From: a virus
DNA: 45,418 bases
IMG/VR virus record: IMGVR_UViG_3300031972_002612
Coordinates: 1-45,418 of that record
Reading direction: 5' to 3' (one strand)
The position numbers and the translations under genes were made by a program. Below, one piece after another: positions 40,001-45,418 of this stretch; the stretch's first letter is position 1, and each line of letters starts with the position of its first letter. The notes beneath the pieces are model-generated. The model made no database searches and was not told the origin of the DNA. It saw only the letters and a program-made list of their open reading frames with translations.

Positions 40001-42786
40001 CCAAGGCTGCCGACGCACTGAGCAGCGCCAATGCCGCGCAGACCAGCGCCGGGGCGGCCAGTTCGTCTTCCACAGCAGCGGCGCAGAGCGCTTCGGCGGC
40101 ATCGTCCAACAAGGTGGCGGCCGAGATCGCGGCGCAAAATTCGCTGTTTCTCGACGCTGGCTATGTCGCCGACTTCACCGGCAGCAATCTGAATGGCTTT
40201 GCGGCGAACGTGGCTACCCTCACCGCGACCGCCAATGGCATGGTAGCGACGCCTACGGCCGGCGATCCCTATGTCTTCCGAAACGGCCTGTCGATTCAGG
40301 GATCGCGCTTTACCCGCGTTCTGATCGACCTGACGCGCAGCGCCCCCTCGCTGGGCGGCTGGGACGGCAAACTCTATTGGGCGACGTCCGACCATGGCTG
40401 GAACGGATCGTTCTTTGCAACCGCTGTGCAGGGCGAACCCAAGGTCGGCGAAGCCATCACCCTGGTCTTCGACATGCCCAACGCGACGGGTGGCGCCGAC
40501 TGGCTGTCGAGCACCATCACCGGTCTCCGGCTTGATCTGGACTCAACGTCCGGCGGCGGCAGGCAGTCGGTTATTCGCTCGATCCGCGTCATGGGGCCGG
40601 ACAGCGCCGCACCTGCCAAGCTGGCCTCCGCAGCGGCGACCAGCGCGTCGAGCGCGGGCGGTTACGCAGACGCTGCGGAGCAACATGCAGGGGCCGCCGA
40701 GGAGAGCGCCACCAGCGCAGAAACGTCGGCCAGTAACGCATCGACCAGCGAGCAGAATGCCTCTGCCAGCAAGACCAACGCCGAGGGCAGCGCCAGCGCG
40801 GCGAGCCTAAGTGCCGAGGCTGCTGCCCAATCCAAGAGCGACGCCGCTGGCAGTGCAACAGCAGCTGCCGGATCGGCGTCAACCGCATCGACCAAGGCGA
40901 GCGAGGCGGGCCAGAGCGCCACGGCCGCAAACGCTAGCGCCGTGTCGGCGAACTCGACCTACAACGCGATGATCCAGTCGCAGGCAGCGTCGCCGGTCTT
41001 GCCATCGGACTTTTCCGACGGCCTCAATCAGTGGACCAATGATCGGTCCGGTCGGCCCGATCAGGTCGCCGTCGTCAACGGCACCGTCATCAACGGCGAC
41101 GGCAACTTCGGTCGCTGCGCCGATTTTACCTGGTCGGTTGCGGGCATGAACGTCCTGACGCGCGGGTGGGTGCCGACCACGGCCGGGCGGTTCTATGAGG
41201 TGAGGGCGCGGTTCCGCGTTCGCCAGGGCGACGGCAGCTACAACTTCACCATAATCGGTGGCTGGATGGACGCGACAGGCGTCGACGCCGGCAACTCTTT
41301 TGTTCAGAACACCACCGTCGATGGAAGCGTGCGGGAAATCGTTGCGGTTTTCAGCGACACGGCATCGTCTGGCGTATTCGCATGGCCGGCCAATTCAGTT
41401 TTTGCCCGGTTCGGACTGCGCTTGAACAGCAGCGAAACTGGCATGATCGTGCGCGTCGGCTCGATCAAGGTCACGGACATCACGGAAAAGCGCGCCGCCG
41501 CCAACAGCGCCAGCGCGGCAAGCGCCAGCGCCACCAACGCGGCGAGCAGCGCAACGAACGCGGGAGCCAGCGCAACGGCAGCAAGCGGTCACGCGGATAC
41601 GGCTCAGACGAAGTCAGAGGACGCGGCGGCGTCCGCATCCGCGGCGTCCAGTAGCGCCGCTGCGGCAGATGACTCTGCTTCGTCTGCGAGCAGCAGCGCC
41701 ACCCAAGCGTCGACCTACAAAGGCGACGCGGAAAGCGCTGCGTCAACCGCTACCAGCCAAGCAACCGTGGCCACCAATGCGGCAGCGGCAGCGTCTAGCA
41801 GCGCGACGATCACGGCCCAGGTTGCGGCGGCGTCCATCAATCCCAACCCGGTCTTTTCCGACTGGCCGAACGGGCAGGCGCTACCCGGCAATTACAGCCT
41901 GTGGGGTGGCACTCCTACCGTCTACAAGATGACGGGCGCGCAGAGTCCCTATGCCCCGATGACGGTGATGGCGTCGAACACCAACGCCAGCGGCGGCGGC
42001 CTCCAGTCTAACCCCTACACAGCAAGCCAAGTCATCCAGAACGGCATGTGGCTTGTGCTCGAGGTGGACGCACGACGGGGCAGTGTGTCGAGCGACATGC
42101 GTGGTGCTTGCGTCCTTTTTCGTGCAATCGACAGCAGCGGTGGCACCGCCCAGAACCATTATCTCGATCTCTACGCCGACGCAGATACGGCAGGCACGTC
42201 CGGCAACGGCAATATGGGCGTTCGCCGCTGGCGCAAGCTGGTGAAGGTCCAGGCGGCATCCGCCTATGGCTGGCGCATTTACATCATGAACCGCTTTAGC
42301 GGAGCGCCTAGCTACGTCTCGACCGCCACGGAAAATCAGATCGAGTGGCACCGGGTTTCGTTCCGCCCGGCAACCGATCAGGAAATCGCCTCGCAGAAGG
42401 CGACCGGGGACATCAGCGCGCTTGCGGGGACAGTATCGTCTCAGGCGCAGGCGCTCTCCGATCTGAGTGGCAGCTATGCTTCGCTCGAAACTACCGTATC
42501 CGCCCAAGATTTGACGATCACGAACCAGTCGCAGGCAATCAGCTCCATTGAAGATGGTGTCGAGACGCTGTTTGGTCGAAACGCCATGACGATTGCCGCT
42601 GGCGGCGTCATCACCGGTTGGGAAAACAGCACCAATGGCACGGTCAGCTCGTTCAAGATCAGGGCGGATGTTTTCGAGCTGGTGCCGTCAAGCGGTAGTG
42701 GTGAGCGCACAAGTTACAGCGGCGGCGCGTGGCGAGGATGGGACGCCAATAATGTGAAACGCTGGCAATTAGGGAAGCAGGACTGA
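34066..42786 (+). CDS. Giant tail hub/fibre protein with repeated modules, 2906 aa
   Basis: It starts at 34066 right after the tape measure stop. Residues 1-460 look like a hub or distal tail domain (FDGDFTEEVAPGSASFTLRL, GRLKPWIFGRALNVEPILID, RRGNIVSLPNGSRWLYVSD). Then Ala/Ser/Thr-rich coiled linkers alternate with beta modules of about 170 residues that share a DFSDGLNQWT...FGLRLNS...VRVGSI pattern: about 725-895, 1102-1268, 1474-1640, 1768-1938 and 2308-2475, with differing modules near 2025-2183 and 2588-2778. The C-terminus (GGVITGWENSTNGTVSSFKI) matches gpJ-type tip proteins. No separate M, L, K or I-like genes are present, so hub and receptor roles may be fused here. Confidence 0.88.
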   Translation: MLHILAEVAPLKIADGSRPVLRASSAQDRRLNGVAGQRWWPAITKLPSLAIPLFDGDFTEEVAPGSASFTLRLEALANLDASVRAYRWAGAAVSLYAVDDGLSLNAAGSYDVPSLDATRIFKGRVESFAIDGGALNITADVDQEPFNKDVLKLTYAGTGEAEGGEDLKGRLKPWIFGRALNVEPILIDSVDNVVQFSAYSIQGISALYERGSSFGPSIGNYSTYAQLVAATIPAGRWATCHALGMARLGAPPYGVITGDVDGDNATGFIRRTGAIIRRVALASGVALEQIDTSSLNALDAAVPYNINLVLTEQISVLDLARRLALPCNAQAGLDFQGRLFAVRPSIGSPSLTLDAQGRQLPPVRRCQEADVSAPYKRIMFGANRSWRVHTFDEIAFDAELIDRGDYDPAKTYRRGNIVSLPNGSRWLYVSDTPKKGSLPSATNTDWELMTGAITAGNITYEDGTPVEDLKPAEPGATDGASPEEKDQLSQLEADSAAAQVRMEQADAKIADLFETYGDSASAAQSALAAANSAQTAQDADDNAQQARDLAQGARDAAEQASTNASNFANASSLSATASDQARGLAVTAKTAAETARNQAQSAKADAEAAFNNSATARDASVAAKTASETARNQAQSAKADAETAFNNSATARDASVAAKTAAEQARDNAQTYASNANGSATAAAGSASTATQKATDAGNSATAAAASQVSAASSYADAQALAYVSAPLLISTFAEGAKHWTASRFGNPTTVASVGSGVAVNDADLGAALEWNSWTAAGTNVLSKGVIQIVPGRIYEVTAKFKITASDGSVGMNVILGTMAANYAQASVSYVGSPSIDCNGTGIFTLTRKFAIGGGTNITSIPVDVLTARPGLRMTTTETGVVLRVSEIRVNDVTEREAASNHASAAATSASSASTSASDAGESATAAQESATNAETSAGNASTSEQNASTSETNAAGSASAALISQGAAATSANNAGDSADAASTSAQTASSKATEAGQKASAAAQSATNAATSAGNASTYATQASDSADDASGSANSASISAGAAAQSKNDAAGSATAAAGSASTASTKASEAGQSATAANTSAVSANSTYSAMIQSQAASPVLPHDFSDGLNQWTGDRGGRPDQVAVVNGTVIGGDGNFGRCADFTWSVAGMNVLTRGTVRATAGRYYEVRARIRVRQGDGSYSFNIVGVGLDGNGAEIATALSGTATVDGTVSEIVGLFSSAALNGAAAWPSGSISLRFGLRLNSAETGMIVRVGSIRVVDVTERVASALSASAAATSASSASTSAGAAGQSATAAQESATNAETSAGNASTSEQNASTSETNAAGSASAALISQGAAATSANNAGDSADAASTSAQTASSKATEAGQKASAAAQSATNAATSAGNASTYATQASDSADDASGSANSASISAGAAAQSKNDAAGSATAAAGSASTASTKASEAGQSATAANTSAVSANSTYSAMIQSQAASPVLPHDFSDGLNQWTGDRGGRPDQVAVVNGTVIGGDGNFGRCADFTWSVAGMNVLTRGTVRATAGRYYEVRARIRVRQGDGSYSFNIIGVGLDGNGAEIANVLSGTATVTGTVSEIVGLFSSAALNDATAWPSGSVFLRFGLRLNSAETGMIVRVGSIRVIDVTERVASALSASAAATSASSASTSASDAGESATAAQESATNAETAEGNASTYANQASESADDASGSASSASLSATAAAKSKDDAAGSATAAAGSASTASTKASEAGQSATAANTSAVAANATFTNLKNTVANQSQALPFDFKDGNTYWTNDRTGAPDARPPASGSLFANDPIFGTASWAIDDWNTAGQNILTRGVVPIIPGRFYEVRARFRVASGVPLDFNLVGAGMAADYSGTASAYRPGPSVTVTGAGIYELVGLFSDTTANGATAFTSEAVWARFGLRLNSNKATTVRVQSIRVTDVTDKLAAANSASAASGSASSASGSATAAGASADSASGSANTASTKAADALSSANAAQTSAGAASSSSTAAAQSASAASSNKVAAEIAAQNSLFLDAGYVADFTGSNLNGFAANVATLTATANGMVATPTAGDPYVFRNGLSIQGSRFTRVLIDLTRSAPSLGGWDGKLYWATSDHGWNGSFFATAVQGEPKVGEAITLVFDMPNATGGADWLSSTITGLRLDLDSTSGGGRQSVIRSIRVMGPDSAAPAKLASAAATSASSAGGYADAAEQHAGAAEESATSAETSASNASTSEQNASASKTNAEGSASAASLSAEAAAQSKSDAAGSATAAAGSASTASTKASEAGQSATAANASAVSANSTYNAMIQSQAASPVLPSDFSDGLNQWTNDRSGRPDQVAVVNGTVINGDGNFGRCADFTWSVAGMNVLTRGWVPTTAGRFYEVRARFRVRQGDGSYNFTIIGGWMDATGVDAGNSFVQNTTVDGSVREIVAVFSDTASSGVFAWPANSVFARFGLRLNSSETGMIVRVGSIKVTDITEKRAAANSASAASASATNAASSATNAGASATAASGHADTAQTKSEDAAASASAASSSAAAADDSASSASSSATQASTYKGDAESAASTATSQATVATNAAAAASSSATITAQVAAASINPNPVFSDWPNGQALPGNYSLWGGTPTVYKMTGAQSPYAPMTVMASNTNASGGGLQSNPYTASQVIQNGMWLVLEVDARRGSVSSDMRGACVLFRAIDSSGGTAQNHYLDLYADADTAGTSGNGNMGVRRWRKLVKVQAASAYGWRIYIMNRFSGAPSYVSTATENQIEWHRVSFRPATDQEIASQKATGDISALAGTVSSQAQALSDLSGSYASLETTVSAQDLTITNQSQAISSIEDGVETLFGRNAMTIAAGGVITGWENSTNGTVSSFKIRADVFELVPSSGSGERTSYSGGAWRGWDANNVKRWQLGKQD
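35827..36036 (+). repeat. Two tandem 105-bp (35-residue) repeats in the fibre linker
   Basis: The unit AKTA(A/S)ETARNQAQSAKADA, then E(A/T)AFNNSATARDASVA, occurs at 35827 and 35932, with a partial third copy from 36037 (AKTAAEQARDN). It codes an Ala-rich coiled linker between hub and first module. Confidence 0.85.
36859..38696 (+). repeat. Direct repeat of 722 bp, period 1116 bp, in the fibre gene
   Basis: Bases 36859-37580 and 37975-38696 appear identical over 722 bp at an offset of 1116 bp (372 codons). Copy 1 encodes residues 932-1172 and copy 2 residues 1304-1544. The remainder of each period is similar but diverged. It is a recent in-frame duplication of one linker plus module. Confidence 0.88.
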
Positions 42787-43094
42787 TGGCCGCGACCGAT
42801 TACGGCATCAGGCTATGGAATGCAGCAGGCCAGCTGGTGTTCGATACGACCGATTATTCCGGGCAGTGGGTCGGCACGATTGAGGTGGTCGGAACGACGG
42901 GCTTCGACCCTATCCGGGTGATAGTTCCCAATGTCCCTGATGCCAGCTGGGTATGGTGCAACCTCTATTACTTCAATGCGGAATTCCAGGATTTCGAAGG
43001 CAGGGCTGTCGCGGATGCGCGAACGTCCTTCCAGTATAATGTTAGCCGCGCACCATCAGGTTGCACGACCCTGATCCATTACGGGTTCACTTGA
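42786..43094 (+). CDS. Small tail-tip accessory protein, 102 aa
   Basis: Start shares one base with the fibre stop (TGATG). The sequence TDYGIRLWNAAGQLVFDTTD, then GTTGFDPIRVIVPNVPDASW and LYYFNAEFQDFEGRA, is beta-rich. The 'yGirlwna.G.lvfDs' opening occurs in many small proteins encoded just after gpJ-type genes in siphophages. It probably caps or decorates the tip. The molecular role is unknown. Confidence 0.75.
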   Translation: MAATDYGIRLWNAAGQLVFDTTDYSGQWVGTIEVVGTTGFDPIRVIVPNVPDASWVWCNLYYFNAEFQDFEGRAVADARTSFQYNVSRAPSGCTTLIHYGFT

Positions 43095-43762
43095 TGACGT
43101 TCGGAGCCATCATCAATCATCCCGACGGCGCACGTCAGTTTGACACCGAACATCCCGCGCTTTGCCTCCGCGCCAAAGGGCAGCTAAATCAAAGCGTCGC
43201 CTATCAGCAGGTGCCGCCCGGCATGGTTGGAGGCTATTGGTTCGCGAAAGTCAGCTACACCGGCATTGCACCGGTGATTGCCATAAGGCCAACCGATTGC
43301 AGCTCGGCGCTGGTCAACACGAGCCGCAACGGCGACAACTTCGAGTTCATATTCCGTCTTTTTCGCAATCCCGCCGGGTGGAAGCTGGATTGGTGGATAT
43401 TCGATCTGCCCGCTGCGCCGACTAATTTGCCGGCGACCGGTCACGCGCTTGTGTTCTGGGATGCCGAAGGAAATGTAACTTTCGACAGCCGCTATCCACC
43501 AATGAAAATGCCCAAATCGATCATCGCGGGCAAGACATACGCGATCGCTCTGTCAACCGGCGCTGCATATCGGGAAACCGTCGAAATGGAGGTCGACACA
43601 TTCGGCAACCCCATCGCGGTTTGGACGACGCAAGTGGGAGGCATTGAGCGGACCGGCGAGAGCTTCGACTTCGTCCTCCGCGACACCTTCGATCATTTCT
43701 ATTCGACCTACGATGTCGAGCACGCACCAAGCTGGTTTATCGTCGATGTCACCAACCTCTAG
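43094..43762 (+). CDS. Tail-tip accessory protein, 222 aa
   Basis: Start at 43094 shares one base with the previous stop. It resembles its smaller neighbour in style: FGAIINHPDGARQFDTEHPA near the N-terminus, and ALVFWDAEGNVTFDSRYPPM in the middle. Beta-rich and soluble. Tandem genes of this sort after the tip protein suggest a jointly assembled receptor-binding end. No enzymatic motif is visible. Confidence 0.7.
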   Translation: MTFGAIINHPDGARQFDTEHPALCLRAKGQLNQSVAYQQVPPGMVGGYWFAKVSYTGIAPVIAIRPTDCSSALVNTSRNGDNFEFIFRLFRNPAGWKLDWWIFDLPAAPTNLPATGHALVFWDAEGNVTFDSRYPPMKMPKSIIAGKTYAIALSTGAAYRETVEMEVDTFGNPIAVWTTQVGGIERTGESFDFVLRDTFDHFYSTYDVEHAPSWFIVDVTNL

Positions 43763-43766
43763 GCCA

Positions 43767-44297
43767 ATGCTGATCGGCAGCTACGCAGCAAAGCTTCGTG
43801 GTATTCTGCCTGCTTGGCGTCAGGGGCATGTTGGCGACATCGACATGGTGGCGTCCGAGGCGGTGGCTCGATCCATCGCTGCAGCACTGGGCACTCAATA
43901 TCGTGAGCATGCGCCAGGCCGCTGCTACCTGTCGGGGCGGATCGACATTGACTTGCGTGGGCACCTAATCGAGCATGTGATCCACATCTGCGATCCGGTG
44001 ACCATCGACATTCACGGATGCGCTATGGCTGCGCTCTTGCCGCACAGCGAACTGATCGTCGCCATGCGACAGGCAAGCTGGAACGCCGTGCCGGGATCGG
44101 AGCGCAAGGCGCTGGCCGATCTGGACGGCTTTGCGCGACTTCGCCTGCAGTCCACGGCCGCGCTCATCGATTTGGCTGCCATCTTTCGCCGCCCTGGCTC
44201 TACCAATATCCGACCTACGAATGGCTGGGCCAGCAACGACGCCTCGCCTTCCGATATTCAGACCCAGCGCGTGAGCGTTACTTCGACGGAATGGTAG
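43767..44297 (+). CDS. Hypothetical protein after the tail genes, 176 aa
   Basis: I start it at 43767 (MLIGSYAAKLRGILPAWRQG), four bases after the upstream stop, with only a weak AGG before it. The first 140 residues are convincing (DIDLRGHLIEHVIHICDPVT, then helices). The last 35 (GSTNIRPTNGWASNDASPSD) are less so, and the -1 frame over the same bases reads PPWLYQYPTYEWLGQQRRLA, which looks more protein-like. A frameshift, natural or an error, near 44190 is possible. No family is recognised. Confidence 0.6.
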   Translation: MLIGSYAAKLRGILPAWRQGHVGDIDMVASEAVARSIAAALGTQYREHAPGRCYLSGRIDIDLRGHLIEHVIHICDPVTIDIHGCAMAALLPHSELIVAMRQASWNAVPGSERKALADLDGFARLRLQSTAALIDLAAIFRRPGSTNIRPTNGWASNDASPSDIQTQRVSVTSTEW

Positions 44298-44440
44298 AGT
44301 GCCGCGATTGTGGATTTTCTGCTGCCCAAGCACAGGCCAGCGCGGCTGCGGTCGCGCTCGCCCGCTGCGGCACGTCGTGTTTTAAAAATTCACCTAGGGC
44401 GGCTGATGTCGCCTCGCTTGCCTCTGTAGCGGGCGCATAG
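44291..44440 (+). CDS. Possible small Cys-containing protein, 49 aa
   Basis: It starts MVECRDCGFSAAQAQASAAA with the ATG overlapping the upstream stop (ATGGTAG). Four cysteines suggest metal binding. It may instead be the C-terminal end of the upstream gene if that gene is frameshifted. A minus-strand frame (44278-44502) is equally open. The rest of 44441-44521 holds nothing I can support. Confidence 0.35.
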   Translation: MVECRDCGFSAAQAQASAAAVALARCGTSCFKNSPRAADVASLASVAGA

Positions 44441-44521
44441 CGCGCCGCGGCTCGCGCGGCCGTGCCCTCATTTATTGCCCAATCGTCGATCATGACGATC
44501 ATTTAACATCTGAAAGGACCA

Positions 44522-44857
44522 ATGAAAATGACGGATACAACCACGCGCCCCACCCTGGCCGAGCTGGAAGCCCAGCAGGCTGCGCTTACCGCCCAGCAGG
44601 CCGAACTGGACCGGCAGATGGCCGCCGCTTCGCTCGCGAGCGTCCAAGCCGCCAAGGCCGTTCTCGATCGCGCCGCCTCCGTCAAGGTCGCCGACGATCT
44701 GGAGCCGCTGCTGGAGCAGCTGCCGGCGAACAGCGTGGCGCGCCAGCAGATCATGAACGTCATCAACGTCAACCGGGGCGTGCGCGACCTGCTCGGCCGG
44801 GAGGTGACGCGGCTGGAGGCACTGGCTGCCGAGCCGGTTGTGGAGGAAGCCAGCTGA
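44522..44857 (+). CDS. Small coiled-coil protein before the holin candidate, 111 aa
   Basis: AAAGGA precedes two in-frame ATGs (44522, 44528). The N-terminal 55 residues are a coiled coil (LAELEAQQAALTAQQAELDR), followed by a helical C-terminus (QQIMNVINVNRGVRDLLGRE). It could act in lysis or as an assembly accessory. No family is recognised. Confidence 0.7.
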   Translation: MKMTDTTTRPTLAELEAQQAALTAQQAELDRQMAAASLASVQAAKAVLDRAASVKVADDLEPLLEQLPANSVARQQIMNVINVNRGVRDLLGREVTRLEALAAEPVVEEAS

Positions 44858-44877
44858 CCGCTGATCAGGAGGTGTCC

Positions 44878-45418
44878 ATGATGACGGCAATCCTCGGGGC
44901 GGCGGGTAGCACCATCGCCGGTTTCATCGAGCAGGGCCCGCAATCCGCTGCCCCGCCCAGCTTCGACAATGGAGCGTCCCTCTACCTGTTCAACCTGTTC
45001 CTGATGACAGCGACGACGTTCCTGGGGGCCATGCTGGTCGGCAAGCAGGGCAGCCGCATCTGGACGCAGCGTTTCTGGGACCATCCCCTTCACCCTGTGA
45101 CGCTCTATCGCGCCGTCACCTTCTGCGCGGGCGTAGGCATCACGCTGCGTTGTGGCGCGGAGGCCATGTTCCTGTGGGGCTGGAACCCCGCGGACGTGGT
45201 CACCTCCGCGCGGGTGTCCATGGCAAAGCGCTGGATTGATCCCATCGCAATCGGCTTTGGCCTCATGTGGATGACGATCGTTATCCTGGGCGAACCGGGG
45301 ATCGAGCATCAGCTGCGCAAGGCGCCTGTGCCCGTCGATATGTGGTCGCGCTGGCCGGTCCTGGTCCGCGCGGGCGCTGTCATCCTCTTGAGCTTCGTGG
45401 CCGCGCTGGCTGCCGTAT
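44878..45418 (+). CDS. Multi-pass membrane protein, probable holin, partial at right edge
   Basis: ATG at 44878 follows AGGAGG by five bases; 180 codons are in the window and the frame is still open at the edge. At least four hydrophobic segments are visible: about 37-57 (LYLFNLFLMTATTFLGAML), 80-106 (VTFCAGVGITLRCG), 126-146 (IAIGFGLMWMTIVILG) and 165-180 (RAGAVILLSFVAALAAV). Its place after the tail genes and before where an endolysin is expected suggests a holin, although it is larger than most holins. This is inference; the rest of the gene is needed. Confidence 0.6.
   Translation, partial: MMTAILGAAGSTIAGFIEQGPQSAAPPSFDNGASLYLFNLFLMTATTFLGAMLVGKQGSRIWTQRFWDHPLHPVTLYRAVTFCAGVGITLRCGAEAMFLWGWNPADVVTSARVSMAKRWIDPIAIGFGLMWMTIVILGEPGIEHQLRKAPVPVDMWSRWPVLVRAGAVILLSFVAALAAV

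Noticed and set aside
35827-41800. Repeats considered as a CRISPR array or as tandem non-coding repeats.
   Set aside because: They keep frame, have 105-bp or 1116-bp periods and encode linkers and modules of one protein.
44278-44502. Minus-strand frame starting MIVMIDDWAINEGTAARAAA.
   Set aside because: No discriminating codon bias, and it opposes the late operon; the plus-strand alternative overlaps the previous stop.

Overview
The window is a near-complete stretch of a lambda-like temperate siphophage or prophage. Base composition, heavy use of C/G at third codon positions and the look of the proteins suggest a GC-rich alphaproteobacterial host, most likely a sphingomonad. That host call is inference: no host gene, tRNA or attachment site is visible. 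Both edges cut through genes (a Gp37/Gp68-type gene on the left, a membrane protein on the right), and no integrase or endolysin lies inside the window.

Left arm (1 to about 8275, leftward). This is a tightly packed early operon with mostly ATGA or TGATG gene junctions. It starts at a CI-controlled leftward promoter region (about 8329-8369). It carries small proteins, a RecE-like PD-(D/E)XK exonuclease, an HNH/AP2-like protein, a DnaQ-like 3'-5' exonuclease, a probable single-strand annealing protein, a coiled-coil protein, several small unknowns, an ASCH-like protein and a Gp37/Gp68-family protein.

Immunity region (8275 to 9700). A LexA/CI-type repressor (leftward) faces a Cro/YdaS-like regulator (rightward). 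Three operator-like sites lie between them and two more lie at the left promoter. They share the pattern CTACAA-N5-TTGTAG and have matching geometry around both candidate promoters. A single-pass membrane protein is coupled to the end of cI and is probably made in the lysogen.

Right early region (9694 to 17224, rightward). It holds small regulators, an MT-A70 adenine methyltransferase, a RuvC-like resolvase, a GIY-YIG-like protein, replication genes in the order of lambda O and P, small ORFs with TTG or ATG starts, a NUMOD4-HNH homing endonuclease and a candidate late regulator, followed by a terminator-like hairpin.

Late region (17456 to the right edge, rightward). The order is lambda-like: small terminase, GpA-type large terminase, gpW, portal, S49 protease, scaffold, decoration protein, major capsid, connector proteins, tail terminator, tail tube, tail chaperone with a -1 frameshift (A AAA AAC), tape measure, and a single 2906-residue hub/fibre protein with repeated modules. 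Accessory tail genes and a probable holin follow. A ClpP-like protease gene lies on the opposite strand inside the tail operon, bracketed by two look-alike hairpins.
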